Below, in pieces: positions 34,984 to 43,227 of a DNA stretch of 64,000 nucleotides. Source of the stretch: Gemmatimonadota bacterium (lineage in GTDB: Bacteria > Latescibacterota > UBA2968 > UBA8231); assembly GCA_018660835.1 (NCBI GenBank), contig JABJJN010000040.1:1-64000 (forward strand), read 5' to 3'. Below the pieces are notes generated by a model that did no database searches, had not been told where the DNA came from, and was given only the letters and a program-made list of their open reading frames with translations. The first letter of the stretch is position 1, and each line of letters begins with the position of its first letter. A program made the position numbers and the translations under genes.

Positions 34984-35529
34984 CTAAGGTCGATTGACGA
35001 AGCTGAGAAATTCACTGCGCGTCTGCGAATTGTCACGGAAGGCACCTAGCAGACAGGAGGTGACCATCTCGGAGTTCTGTTTCTCCACACCACGCATCAT
35101 CATACACATGTGCCGCGCCTCGATGACCACGCCGACACCGGCAGGCTGAATCAAGTCCATCAGACTTTGGGCAATCTGCGTCGTCAGATTCTCTTGAATC
35201 TGAAAACGCCGTGCAAAGACATCGACGATGCGGGCAACCTTTGACAAACCGATCACCTTGCCTTTCGGCAGATAACCAACGTGACAACGCCCCAGGAAGG
35301 GCAATAAATGGTGTTCACATAAAGAATACAGTTCGATATCGCGGACGACGACCATCTCGTCCATCTCACTGCTGAAGATGGCATCCCCCACGACTTGCTC
35401 AGGATTCTGCGCGTAGCCCTGCGTCAGGAACTCCATGGCACGTGCTGCGCGCCCCGGTGTGTCACGCAGCCCCTCGCGGTCTGGATCCTCACCGACAGCC
35501 TCAATCAGCCGCGTAAATTGCTCTTCCAC
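34984..35529 (-). CDS. folE: GTP cyclohydrolase I, type IA
   Basis: A 181-residue enzyme converting GTP to 7,8-dihydroneopterin triphosphate, the entry to folate and to queuosine synthesis. The zinc ligands are C71, H74 ('LCEHH') and C142 ('[10 protein letters not shown]'); other marks are '[21 protein letters not shown]' and '[20 protein letters not shown]'. The start is GTG at 35529. It is divergent from queE, separated by 187 bases in which I could find no preQ1 riboswitch. The pairing with queE suggests that part of its product goes to queuosine. Confidence 0.97.
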   Translation of the reverse strand: MEEQFTRLIEAVGEDPDREGLRDTPGRAARAMEFLTQGYAQNPEQVVGDAIFSSEMDEMVVVRDIELYSLCEHHLLPFLGRCHVGYLPKGKVIGLSKVARIVDVFARRFQIQENLTTQIAQSLMDLIQPAGVGVVIEARHMCMMMRGVEKQNSEMVTSCLLGAFRDNSQTRSEFLSFVNRP

Positions 35530-35716
35530 TCAAGACCTTTCCTTGCGCTCATCTTGTTAGCGTGTTGTCTCGTGTCGTTGACGACTCTTTGCTGCGTAGC
35601 GAGTATCTTTCCCCGTCAGGAATCCGGCCCAACATCTAGGCGCCGCCAGCCTCTGCGTCAATGCCTCGGCATGGCTCAAATCGAATGCGCCCATCAAATC
35701 GACTGCGTCTACCTAC

Positions 35717-36400
35717 GTGCTGATTTACGAAATCTTCGAAACATTGCAAGGCGAGGGAAAATACGCCGGGCATCCGTGCATCTTCATCCGCACATCCGGG
35801 TGCAACTTACGCTGCGTCTGGTGCGATACGCCGCACACATCGTGGCGACCGACGGGCCACAAACGCAGTGCCGACCAGATCCTCGCAGAAACGAGTCAAT
35901 GGCAGGATGTTGAGCACGTTGTCATCAGCGGCGGCGAACCGATGCTGCAGCCAGATCTCGCAGTGTTGGTACACAGGCTTCAAGAGCGAGGTCACTTTGT
36001 CACGATTGAAACAGCAGGAACCATCTTTCGTGAAGACCTTCACCCCGACTTCTATTCGATCTCGCCGAAGCTTGAACATGCGCGGCCAGTAGAGCACGAG
36101 AGACATCGGCGTCTCCATGATCGCAACAATCGACATGCCCCCCTGCAGCAATTTGTCGCCACTGCCGCAGATTTGCAGATCAAATTTGTCGTACAAGGTG
36201 AAGATGACCTGCAGCAGATTCTACAACTCATCGAAGAATATCGTCTACCTCGCGATGGCGTCTACCTCATGCCCGAGGGGATCGACGATGAAACCCTGCA
36301 CGAACGGGGCCTCGTCGTGGCCGAAATCTGTCGCCGCGAAGGCTTCAGCTTCACGGGACGCATGCACATCGAGCTATGGGGGCATCGACGTGGAACCTAA
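35717..36400 (+). CDS. queE: 7-carboxy-7-deazaguanine synthase QueE
   Basis: Radical SAM enzyme of 227 residues that contracts 6-carboxytetrahydropterin to 7-carboxy-7-deazaguanine on the way to queuosine. Features are 'EIFETLQGEGKYAG', the cluster motif C29-x3-C33-x2-C36 ('CNLRCVWCDTPHTSW'), 'VISGGEPMLQPDL' and 'IETAGTI'. The start is GTG at 35717. No queC or queD lies in the window. The stop is one base before the ABC ATPase start, so the transporter genes that follow may share its transcript. Confidence 0.95.
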   Translation: MLIYEIFETLQGEGKYAGHPCIFIRTSGCNLRCVWCDTPHTSWRPTGHKRSADQILAETSQWQDVEHVVISGGEPMLQPDLAVLVHRLQERGHFVTIETAGTIFREDLHPDFYSISPKLEHARPVEHERHRRLHDRNNRHAPLQQFVATAADLQIKFVVQGEDDLQQILQLIEEYRLPRDGVYLMPEGIDDETLHERGLVVAEICRREGFSFTGRMHIELWGHRRGT

Positions 36401-36401
36401 G

Positions 36402-37199
36402 ATGGCGACAACAATCGTCGCCCGCGATGTCGACATGACCTTTGATGGCGGCGTTGAGGCGCTGGCGCAGGTCAACGTGGCGATCGAGGCAGGATCATTC
36501 GTGTCCATCGTCGGGCCATCCGGATGTGGCAAGTCGACCTTTCTGCGACTGGTTTCGGGCCTGACCCAGGCCAGCCGGGGTAGCATCGAAGTGGACGGTT
36601 CCGTGCCCTCTGAGGTTCGCCGCCAGCGCCGGCATCTATCCTATGTATTGCAGGACGCGACACTGCTGGACTGGCGCCGAGTCGCCACCAATGTCGCGTT
36701 GCCTCTCGAACTACGTGGAACCGCGCAGAGCGAAACAGATCAGCGTGTCGAAGCGTGCCTGCAACTTGTGGGACTGCAGGACATGGCTCATCTGTATCCA
36801 CACCAACTGTCGGGTGGTATGCGAATGCGCGTCTCCATTGCCCGCGCCCTCGTGACCGATCCGGGGCTTTTGCTGATGGACGAACCCTTTGGTGCACTTG
36901 ATGAAATCAGTCGCCAGCGACTCAATGACGATCTGTTGGCACTGTGGTGCCAACGGCAATGGACGTGTCTCTTCGTCACGCACTCGGTACAAGAGGCGGT
37001 CTTCCTGAGCCAACGTGTCATGGTCATGACGCCGCGCCCAGGACAGATCCGCGCCGTCCACGATGTGGACTTTCCCTATCCGCGGCCACGATCCTTGCGC
37101 ACAGACCCTGCCTTTGGTCGTCTCGTAGCACGGGTTTCCGAAGATTTGGTCTCTGCAGAACAAGACACCGGCGCCTTGGCGGGAGGTCTGCAGATTTGA
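36402..37199 (+). CDS. ABC transporter ATP-binding protein, NitT/TauT type
   Basis: A 265-residue ATPase with Walker A GPSGCGKS (residues 38-45), a Q-loop 'YVLQDATLLDW', the signature 'LSGGMRMRVSIARAL', Walker B 'LLLMDEPFGALDE' and the H-loop 'FVTHSVQEAVFLS'. The sequence is that of the nitrate/sulfonate/taurine/pyrimidine uptake group. ATG at 36402 follows the queE stop by one base; the much longer frame upstream is inside queE. The stop overlaps the permease start by one base. Partner of the permease and binding lipoprotein downstream. Confidence 0.93.
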   Translation: MATTIVARDVDMTFDGGVEALAQVNVAIEAGSFVSIVGPSGCGKSTFLRLVSGLTQASRGSIEVDGSVPSEVRRQRRHLSYVLQDATLLDWRRVATNVALPLELRGTAQSETDQRVEACLQLVGLQDMAHLYPHQLSGGMRMRVSIARALVTDPGLLLMDEPFGALDEISRQRLNDDLLALWCQRQWTCLFVTHSVQEAVFLSQRVMVMTPRPGQIRAVHDVDFPYPRPRSLRTDPAFGRLVARVSEDLVSAEQDTGALAGGLQI

Positions 37200-38005
37200 T
37201 GGTTGCCAAACACTCCGGCCCCGCAACTGGGCACGTGATGAAGATCCTGCGCGGCGTGCTGCCACCAGCTCTGACGCTGGTGCTCGTGGTGGCGGCCTGG
37301 CAACTGCTCATCCTCGTGTTTGCGATCCCCCCCTATATCTTGCCAGGCCCCCTTGTCGTGGCAGCGGCGATCAGCAAACATCTCGACAGCCTGTTGCATG
37401 CGGCAGCGCTGACGGCACAAGCCGCTGTTGCTGGATTTGTTCTCAGCTTCATCGTCGGCTTCGCCACGGCTGTGTTGTTCTCACAGTCTGAGTGGATCGA
37501 GCGCAGTCTGTATCCCTACGCCATCTTCCTGCAGACCGTTCCCATTGTCGCCGTCGCACCACTGATTATTCTGTGGATCGGGCACGGACTCACGGGTGTG
37601 ATCGCTGTATCCTTTATCATTTCTCTATTTCCCATTGTCGCCAATACCACAGCAGGGCTCACCAGTGTTGCACCACCACTACGTGATCTGTTCGCGCTGC
37701 ACGATGCGAGTCGATGGCAGCGACTCTGGAAACTGCAGGTGCCCCATGCGGTACCCGCCATGCTCACGGGCGCCCGCATCTCTTGCGGTTTGTCGGTCAT
37801 AGGCGCCATCGTGGGAGAATTTTTTACCGGCTACGGCACGCAGGACTTTGGTCTTGGCTATTGGATTATTCAGACCAATGCCCATGCAAAGACGCCTTAT
37901 CTGTTTGCCTGCGTTCTATTCTCCACCGGTCTTGGCCTGTTATTCTTTGGTGCGATCAGTGTGATGAATCGCTTTGTTTTACGTCGCTGGGCAGCAGCCC
38001 ATTAA
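37199..38005 (+). CDS. ABC transporter permease, NitT/TauT type
   Basis: A 268-residue membrane permease with about six hydrophobic segments and the coupling loop 'LRDLFALHDASRWQRLWKLQVPHAVPAMLTGARI', which contacts the ATPase. 'QTVPIVAVAPLIILWIG' is characteristic of the SsuC/TauC/ThiX group. The first ATG at 37199 overlaps the ATPase stop (TGATG); a second ATG at 37238 is possible and would remove 13 polar residues before the first helix. Sits between its ATPase and its binding protein. Confidence 0.92.
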   Translation: MVAKHSGPATGHVMKILRGVLPPALTLVLVVAAWQLLILVFAIPPYILPGPLVVAAAISKHLDSLLHAAALTAQAAVAGFVLSFIVGFATAVLFSQSEWIERSLYPYAIFLQTVPIVAVAPLIILWIGHGLTGVIAVSFIISLFPIVANTTAGLTSVAPPLRDLFALHDASRWQRLWKLQVPHAVPAMLTGARISCGLSVIGAIVGEFFTGYGTQDFGLGYWIIQTNAHAKTPYLFACVLFSTGLGLLFFGAISVMNRFVLRRWAAAH

Positions 38006-38024
38006 ATCAACTCGGAGAGCTTAC

Positions 38025-39017
38025 GTGCAGGTTCGCAATCCTTTCTGTGCTGCAATGTTGTTTGTGCTAACACTCCTTGCCGTTGCTTGCGGCCCCTCCA
38101 CCGATTCCGAGCCTGCATTGCGCCTGGCACTCAACTGGTTTCCCGAAGCAGAACACGGTGGCTACTATGCTGCCCAGGTCCACGGCGACTATCAGCAGCG
38201 AGGCCTTGACCTGGAGATACTTGGTGGCGGGCCCGATGCACCGGTGGTAAAGCGCGTGGCGACAGGTGAAGTGGAATTCGGCCTCACAAATGCAGATGGC
38301 GTGATCACGGCTCGGGCCGCGGGGATCCCCATCGTTGCCGTCTTTGCTCCCTATCAGATCAATCCTCGCTGTATCGTCGTCCACGAGGGCAGTGGGATTC
38401 GACAGATCTCCGACATTGCCAACTTGACCCTTGCCCTGTCACAACGACCTGCGTTCTCCCACTTCCTGCGGCAGCGCTACGAGTTTCCTGGGGTGAGCAT
38501 TGTGCCTTATCACGGCAGTGTCGCCCCATTCGTGAACGATCCTGCCTATGCGGTGCAGGGATATATCTTCAGCGAGCCTGTTGTAGCCCAGCGGCTGGGT
38601 GCGACGCCTCGAGCCCTGCTGGTGTCAGAGACGGGGTTCAATCCCTATGCGAGTGTCCTGATTACAACCGAGAAGCGGCTGCAGGAGCAACCTGAGACGG
38701 TTGCAGCCGTCGTGGCAGCCGCACAGCGGGGCTGGATACGGTATCTGGAGCAACCACAGCAGACGAATGAGCACATCCACACGCTCAATCCCGACATGGA
38801 TGTCGAGATTCTGGGTGTCGGTGCCGAATTGTCACGCAATCTCGTCATCACCGGTGATTCAATTCAAAAAGAGCAGATCGGTACCATGACCCTGCACCGA
38901 TGGCAAGTCCTCGTTGACCAGATGGTCGAGGCCAAAATCATCGATGCGGGGCAGGTTTCACCCGGTTCCTGCTTTGCCACCGACTACCTGCCGGATTCCC
39001 CGAGAACCGGGGGTTAG
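38025..39017 (+). CDS. NMT1/THI5-like substrate-binding lipoprotein
   Basis: A 330-residue periplasmic-binding lipoprotein. From GTG 38025 (with GGAGAG upstream) the signal peptide ends in the lipobox LAVAC with lipidated Cys22. The mature part starts 'RLALNWFPEAEHGGYYAAQVHGDYQQRGLDLEI', a close fit to the NMT1/THI5 family that binds pyrimidine thiamine precursors, and continues 'GEVEFGLTNADGVITARAAGIPIVAV'. Import of such a precursor is a reasonable guess but not proven; no thi genes are near. The stop codon lies inside the first copy of a 23-bp tandem repeat. Confidence 0.9.
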   Translation: MQVRNPFCAAMLFVLTLLAVACGPSTDSEPALRLALNWFPEAEHGGYYAAQVHGDYQQRGLDLEILGGGPDAPVVKRVATGEVEFGLTNADGVITARAAGIPIVAVFAPYQINPRCIVVHEGSGIRQISDIANLTLALSQRPAFSHFLRQRYEFPGVSIVPYHGSVAPFVNDPAYAVQGYIFSEPVVAQRLGATPRALLVSETGFNPYASVLITTEKRLQEQPETVAAVVAAAQRGWIRYLEQPQQTNEHIHTLNPDMDVEILGVGAELSRNLVITGDSIQKEQIGTMTLHRWQVLVDQMVEAKIIDAGQVSPGSCFATDYLPDSPRTGG

Positions 39018-39064
39018 GTTCCCCGAGAACCGGGGGTTAGGTTCCCCGAGAACCGTGGGTTAGG
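38996..39064. repeat. 23-bp tandem repeat, three copies
   Basis: Three adjacent copies with exact 23-base period at 38996, 39019 and 39042; the first two are identical and the third has one change. Each unit contains CCCC-gagaacc-GGGG, and in the first two copies AACC-ggg-GGTT, so each can fold into a small hairpin. Copy one encodes the last residues and stop of the binding protein; the rest lie in the intergenic region before the MamK-like gene. The unit has no long T-tract, so it is a poor terminator by itself. Confidence 0.9.
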
Positions 39065-39094
39065 AGGCACTCATTTCCCGAGGGGGATTTCGGC

Positions 39095-39124
39095 TTGACA
39101 TATTCTGGCCCTCCCTGCTTATAT
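39095..39124 (+). promoter_or_regulatory. Sigma-70-type promoter of the MamK-like operon
   Basis: A consensus TTGACA at 39095-39100, an 18-base spacer and TTATAT at 39119-39124 (or TATATT one base on). The implied leader of about 130 bases contains two hairpins: GGTGCC-N7-GGCACC at 39159-39177 and a CTCTC-ttc-GAGAG stem at 39211-39223. A CGGAG ribosome site lies before ATG 39260. Confidence 0.65.
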
Positions 39125-39259
39125 TTGACTGCAAAATAGAGCTTTAGGTCGAATTACTGGTGCCGCGTTTTGGCACCCTGATTTACGACCAGCGCCCTTC
39201 CACTTTGGAGCTCTCTTCGAGAGTGCTCCATTCCCGTCGACAGAACGGAGTATTGATCT

Positions 39260-40336
39260 ATGGCTGCTGAAGGTCCGGGGGCTGCTGCCTCCCAGGACGG
39301 CGACATTCTGCATGTCGGCTTAGATCTGGGCACGTCCCAAACCTCGATCGAGACAAGCACTGACATACGTCGGACAGTAACCAGTGTCGTGGGTTGGCCA
39401 AAGGATCTAATCTCCTACAAGTTCCTGCAGAAGCAGGTGGTGATCGGCGACGAATGCCTTGAACATCGCATGGCCGTCGACATGATCTGGCCGATGGAGC
39501 ATGGCGTATTTCGTGCCCGCCCTGAAGGCGAGCCGAGTGGTGAGGACGACAGAGAGGCTGAGGCAATCGAGCATTTGGTCTCCTACGTCATCGAATTGTC
39601 CGAAGCCAATCCCAACCAAGAAATTCGTGCCGTCATCGGCTGCCCCGCCCGTGCCACCCCCGAGGATCGTCAGGCGCTCATCGACGCGGTCAGCGGTCTC
39701 GTGTCGCACGCGATGGTCGCCTCAGAGCCCTTCCTTGTCGCCTACGGTCTGGATCTGTTCAATAACGCGCTCATCATCGACATCGGTGCCGGTACACTCG
39801 ACCTGTGTCGGATGCACGGCACGATTCCCGGCGAAGAAGATCAGCAGACGCTGATCAAGGCCGGCAACTACGTCGATTCCAGATTTCACATGCTCTTGCA
39901 GGAGAAGGTTCAGGACTCGCCTATCACCTTGGAGATGGCGCGCAAGATCAAAGAGAAATACGCCTTCGTGTCCTCCAACAAGGAAGTCATTGCCGTTGAC
40001 TTCCAGGTCGATGGCAAGCCGAAGACCTATGATGTGACCGACGAATTGCGTGAAGCTTGCGAGAGTGTCCTCCCCGACATGATCTCGAGTGCCAAGGAGT
40101 TGATTGTCAGCTTCGACTCAGAGTTTCAGAATGAACTGCGGCAGAACATCGTCCTGGCGGGTGGTGGCAGTCAGATTCGGGGATTGGGCGAGGAAGTTCG
40201 TTCAAATCTCACCGAGTTTGGTCCCTGTCGCGTCAGCACGGCTGAAGACCCGATTTACGCCGGTGCCCATGGGGCTCTGAGACTGGCAACGGATATGCCA
40301 GAATCCGAGTGGCGGCGTCACGCAATCTCCAAGTAA
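39260..40336 (+). CDS. MamK-like bacterial actin
   Basis: A 358-residue actin-superfamily ATPase. It carries phosphate-1 loop 'GLDLGTSQTSIETS' (20-33), 'SVVGWPKDLI' (42-51), 'VIGDECLEHR' (61-70), 'AVIGCPARATPED' (124-136), 'ASEPFLVAYGLD' with Glu156, phosphate-2 loop 'IIDIGAGTLDLC' (172-183), 'KAGNYVDSR' (200-208) and adenosine motif 'LAGGGSQIRGL' (299-309). From memory of Magnetospirillum MamK, these blocks match it in order and spacing, including the Glu of 'SEPF' that is needed for ATP turnover there; MreB, ParM and FtsA lack this combination. MamK filaments align magnetosomes, but no other mam gene is present here. The first 15 residues are Ala/Gly-rich and differ from MamK. A coiled-coil gene follows in the same transcript. 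Confidence 0.9.
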   Translation: MAAEGPGAAASQDGDILHVGLDLGTSQTSIETSTDIRRTVTSVVGWPKDLISYKFLQKQVVIGDECLEHRMAVDMIWPMEHGVFRARPEGEPSGEDDREAEAIEHLVSYVIELSEANPNQEIRAVIGCPARATPEDRQALIDAVSGLVSHAMVASEPFLVAYGLDLFNNALIIDIGAGTLDLCRMHGTIPGEEDQQTLIKAGNYVDSRFHMLLQEKVQDSPITLEMARKIKEKYAFVSSNKEVIAVDFQVDGKPKTYDVTDELREACESVLPDMISSAKELIVSFDSEFQNELRQNIVLAGGGSQIRGLGEEVRSNLTEFGPCRVSTAEDPIYAGAHGALRLATDMPESEWRRHAISK

Positions 40337-40443
40337 TGGATCGCCAACCGACGGCCTGTCTGATCTTGGCCACCCAGAATATCGTCTCCCCGATGATACT
40401 CCCTTCGTCCTGGCACCCCTTCGTGGTAGGATTCTGAGGAACC

Positions 40444-40980
40444 ATGGGTCTTCTAGCATTTCTAACATCATCTCGACTTAAGGCGGAACTTACGCGCCAG
40501 CGGGATGAGATTGCCCGCATGCACCAGATGCTGGATATGGAGGTCAGTCAACGGCAGGAAGCCGAACGACAGACCGAAGAACAGACGCAGCAAATGCAGG
40601 ACATGGAGTCGAAAACATCGACTCTCGCCGAGCAGCTGGAGGTAAAAGAGCAAGCACTCCAACAGGAGCAGCAGAGGCTGCAGAAGCAGTTGGAGGAAGA
40701 AGGCCGTCGTCTGCAAGAAGAAGCGGAGCGCAAGATCCGTGATACGGAGGTGCGCATTACGACCTTACGCCAGGAATTGGACGAAAAACAGCGCCAGCGG
40801 GCAGATGTGACGGATAAGAATTCCAAGCTGGCCGAAAAATCAGCGCAACTTGAGCAGCGTCTGAACGAAATGGCAACAGCCGTCCAGCAGGGCGAAGATC
40901 GCGTGCGTGCGCTGGAAGGCGAGAAGCAAGAATTGCAGAAGGATCTCGACAAGATCATGGGAAATCTGACCAAGTGGTAG
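40444..40980 (+). CDS. Coiled-coil protein in operon with the MamK-like actin
   Basis: A 178-residue protein that is coiled coil for nearly all of its length (residues about 10-175), rich in Gln, Glu, Lys and Arg with regular hydrophobic heptad positions ('QLEVKEQALQQEQQRLQKQLEEEGRRLQEE'). A short hydrophobic start 'MGLLAFLTSS' may touch the membrane. It has no other domain. ATG at 40444 is preceded by TGAGGAACC; the gap from the actin gene is 107 bases and holds no terminator. A strong terminator follows. It could be a filament-associated or membrane-linking partner of the actin; this is inferred from adjacency only. Confidence 0.82.
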   Translation: MGLLAFLTSSRLKAELTRQRDEIARMHQMLDMEVSQRQEAERQTEEQTQQMQDMESKTSTLAEQLEVKEQALQQEQQRLQKQLEEEGRRLQEEAERKIRDTEVRITTLRQELDEKQRQRADVTDKNSKLAEKSAQLEQRLNEMATAVQQGEDRVRALEGEKQELQKDLDKIMGNLTKW

Positions 40981-41040
40981 CAGCCCTTATGTAGGCCGAA
41001 TCGAGATTTCCTGGTGTTTCGGTTTTGTCATTTTGCCCAA

Positions 41041-41083
41041 GGCCCCTAGGTGACACACTTGTGCCACGGGGCCGTTTTTTTTT
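41041..41083 (+). terminator. Rho-independent terminator after the coiled-coil gene
   Basis: GGCCCC at 41041-41046 pairs with GGGGCC at 41068-41073, extended inward by GTG/CAC and a CACA/TGTG inner stem, then nine T residues at 41075-41083. It lies 60 bases after the coiled-coil stop and closes the two-gene unit. Confidence 0.9.
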
Positions 41084-41149
41084 GCCAATCCCGTCCCACA
41101 ACTCGACTCCTGCCTTCAAACACGATCGCTGCCGGAAGTGCGCCAAAAG

Positions 41150-42307
41150 ATGCCTACAGACGAAGCATACGGTGTGCTGTTGGTCAGCTTCAGTCGACAC
41201 AGCCATCAACGCAACTTTGTCCCCTTGTACAAGCAGCATCCACGGACACAGATTGTCGCCGTTGCCGATGACGACGATACGATCGATGCAGATCTACGCC
41301 GACTCAACAGAGTCTGGGCCCAGCAACTGGGTGTGCCCTATGTCACGAGCGTAGATGCCGCATTGCGACGAGAGGATGTTTCGATTGTCAGCATTGGTCA
41401 TGACATCGAACGCCGAAGTGAACTCGCCCAAGCGGCAGCAGCCGCCGGCAAACATCTCTGGATCGACAAATTCCTTGGTGCCACGCTCGGCGAATGTGAT
41501 CTCGTCGTGGATGCCGTAGCTGCCGCCGGCATAACGGCCATCGTACCCAGTTATGGATATGGCACCCTGTTACGCCAGGCACGCCCCATCCTCGCCTCTG
41601 GTCGGCTGGGTCAGCTGCTGGGTTGTCATGTGGATCTGCACTTCGCCAAAGGATTGCCGCGCCCTATTCACGACCACAGCATCCCCTTCCTTGGTGCAGA
41701 CACGGGCGAATGGAAGTATCCAGAGCTGAAACGCGAACTGTTAACCACTGGGTCATACAGTGTGGGGCTGTTGCAGACCTGCCTGGGTCGCACCGCTCGT
41801 ATTCACGGCACAGGCGGCGCGTTCTTCTTCCCCGAACACGCTCAGCACGGCGCCGATGATTTCGCCTGTCTGACACTGGTCGATGAAGATGGACACCTGG
41901 GTACGCTCAGCGCCGGTCGTGTCGGACTGGGCAGTCATCCAGCCGGCGGCCCCTGCCGTGCCTGGCTGGTGGGATCCGACGCCACTGCGATCATCGATGC
42001 AAAACGACCGGCGACACAGGCCTATCTGCGCAGTGATTTGCTCGACCTGACCCGTCCCCCAGCGGCGAATGACCCCATGGGATGGGCCACAGGTCCACCG
42101 GCACTCCACCCTCCTGCCGAGGATGATTCGGCCGGTCTGTCGACAGCCTTGGGGGAGTTCGTGACAGCCCTCGATGGCGGGCCTGCCCTCCAATACACTG
42201 TCAGCCATGCACGTGACAACATGGAGATCCTCTTGGCGGGCTACCGCGCAATGGCCACAGAGCAGGAACTTCATCTACCCCTGTCGCGACAGGCGTCCGG
42301 GTCATGA
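41150..42307 (+). CDS. Gfo/Idh/MocA-family oxidoreductase (divergent)
   Basis: A 385-residue relative of the Gfo/Idh/MocA dehydrogenases. Instead of the usual GxGxxG start it begins 'YGVLLVSFSRHSHQRNF', so the dinucleotide loop is changed, but the second half of the Rossmann domain is normal: 'IVAVADDDD', 'VSIVSIGHDIERRSELAQAAAAAGKHLWIDKFLGATLGECD' with Lys in the catalytic position ('DKF' for the common 'EKP'). Start ATG 41150 has GGAAG upstream; GTG 41138 is an alternative. The stop overlaps the next gene by 4 bases (ATGA). With that partner it could form a two-subunit enzyme. Confidence 0.82.
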   Translation: MPTDEAYGVLLVSFSRHSHQRNFVPLYKQHPRTQIVAVADDDDTIDADLRRLNRVWAQQLGVPYVTSVDAALRREDVSIVSIGHDIERRSELAQAAAAAGKHLWIDKFLGATLGECDLVVDAVAAAGITAIVPSYGYGTLLRQARPILASGRLGQLLGCHVDLHFAKGLPRPIHDHSIPFLGADTGEWKYPELKRELLTTGSYSVGLLQTCLGRTARIHGTGGAFFFPEHAQHGADDFACLTLVDEDGHLGTLSAGRVGLGSHPAGGPCRAWLVGSDATAIIDAKRPATQAYLRSDLLDLTRPPAANDPMGWATGPPALHPPAEDDSAGLSTALGEFVTALDGGPALQYTVSHARDNMEILLAGYRAMATEQELHLPLSRQASGS

Positions 42308-43185
42308 ATCGACTTGTCATTGTTGCCGCCGCACATCAGATGAGTTGGATTCAGGATCTGCATGACATCGATCCCCAGCTTGTCGTGATTTGGAAATCGA
42401 AGAAGACCCCTGCGAATCTCTCTTGTGCCAAGTGCCTGGAGGATGCCGTGGCGGATGGGGTTCAGAACGTGCTGTTCCTGACGCCCCAGGCCAGCCTTGC
42501 CGCCGACATCGCGTTGTGCCGTGATCAGGGAATCAGGGTTCTCTCAGCTGGGCCCATACCTGTTACTGGTCAAGGTCGCCTCGAAAACACACAGGACGAG
42601 GGGATTGTGTGTGGGATGCCCTGGCGTCATGATGCGCCGTGGAAGAGGATGGAGAACACGCGCCAGAGACCCGCCTTCGGTTCCCCCGTCTTCTATCGAC
42701 GTGTCAGTGGTGGCGGCGCCTCAGGCCTGCTGTCCACATGGTGGGCACTGTGGCAGGGCCTGATGGAGAGCGCACAGACATTGGCATCACCCGTCACTCA
42801 CGCGAAGCTGAATGTGACCCGCATGGGTCCACGGCGGCTCTGGCATGCAACCTTGCACTTACATGTCGAAGGTGGGGCCACTGCTCAGATCGTGGTGACG
42901 CCGCAACCAGACGCCGACCGTGCCGACAGACTTCTGGTGGGAACAGGTGGATCGGTCTCAACAGACACGACGGATACAGGACTTCATCTGCTCGATGGCG
43001 ATGGTGGGATACAGCCCCTCGAGGCTCGCACGCCACTGCAGGAGTGGGTCCGGGCGACGCTCAACAGTTCGAGTGTTGTGCCTGATCCACAGATCTCCAG
43101 ATGGCAGCAACTCACGACAAGCGATTCCCTGCTCAACGCCATCCGCCGCGCCGCGCGTCACGGACAAACCGTCACGCTCACCTAG
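42304..43185 (+). CDS. Protein of unknown function coupled to the oxidoreductase, 293 aa
   Basis: I do not recognise a family with confidence. It overlaps the upstream oxidoreductase by 4 bases. The first 110 residues look like a degenerate alpha/beta domain ('RLVIVAAAHQMSWIQDL', 'VQNVLFLTPQASLAADIALCRDQGIRVLSAGP') of the kind seen in the first domain of Gfo/Idh/MocA proteins, without a nucleotide loop or catalytic Lys. The rest is beta-rich ('LWHATLHLHVEGGATAQIVV') and ends 'LLNAIRRAARHGQTVTL', again like an oxidoreductase C-terminus. It may be a non-catalytic partner of the gene before it; this is inference. Confidence 0.7.
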   Translation: MNRLVIVAAAHQMSWIQDLHDIDPQLVVIWKSKKTPANLSCAKCLEDAVADGVQNVLFLTPQASLAADIALCRDQGIRVLSAGPIPVTGQGRLENTQDEGIVCGMPWRHDAPWKRMENTRQRPAFGSPVFYRRVSGGGASGLLSTWWALWQGLMESAQTLASPVTHAKLNVTRMGPRRLWHATLHLHVEGGATAQIVVTPQPDADRADRLLVGTGGSVSTDTTDTGLHLLDGDGGIQPLEARTPLQEWVRATLNSSSVVPDPQISRWQQLTTSDSLLNAIRRAARHGQTVTLT

Positions 43186-43227
43186 CCAACGGCCATGTAC
43201 AGTTGGCAGCCGCACTGCATGGGCGGC

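Noticed and set aside
39260-40980. Calling the region a magnetosome island
   Set aside because: Only the MamK-like actin is present; none of the membrane, protease or iron transport genes of magnetosome clusters is seen in the 64 kb.
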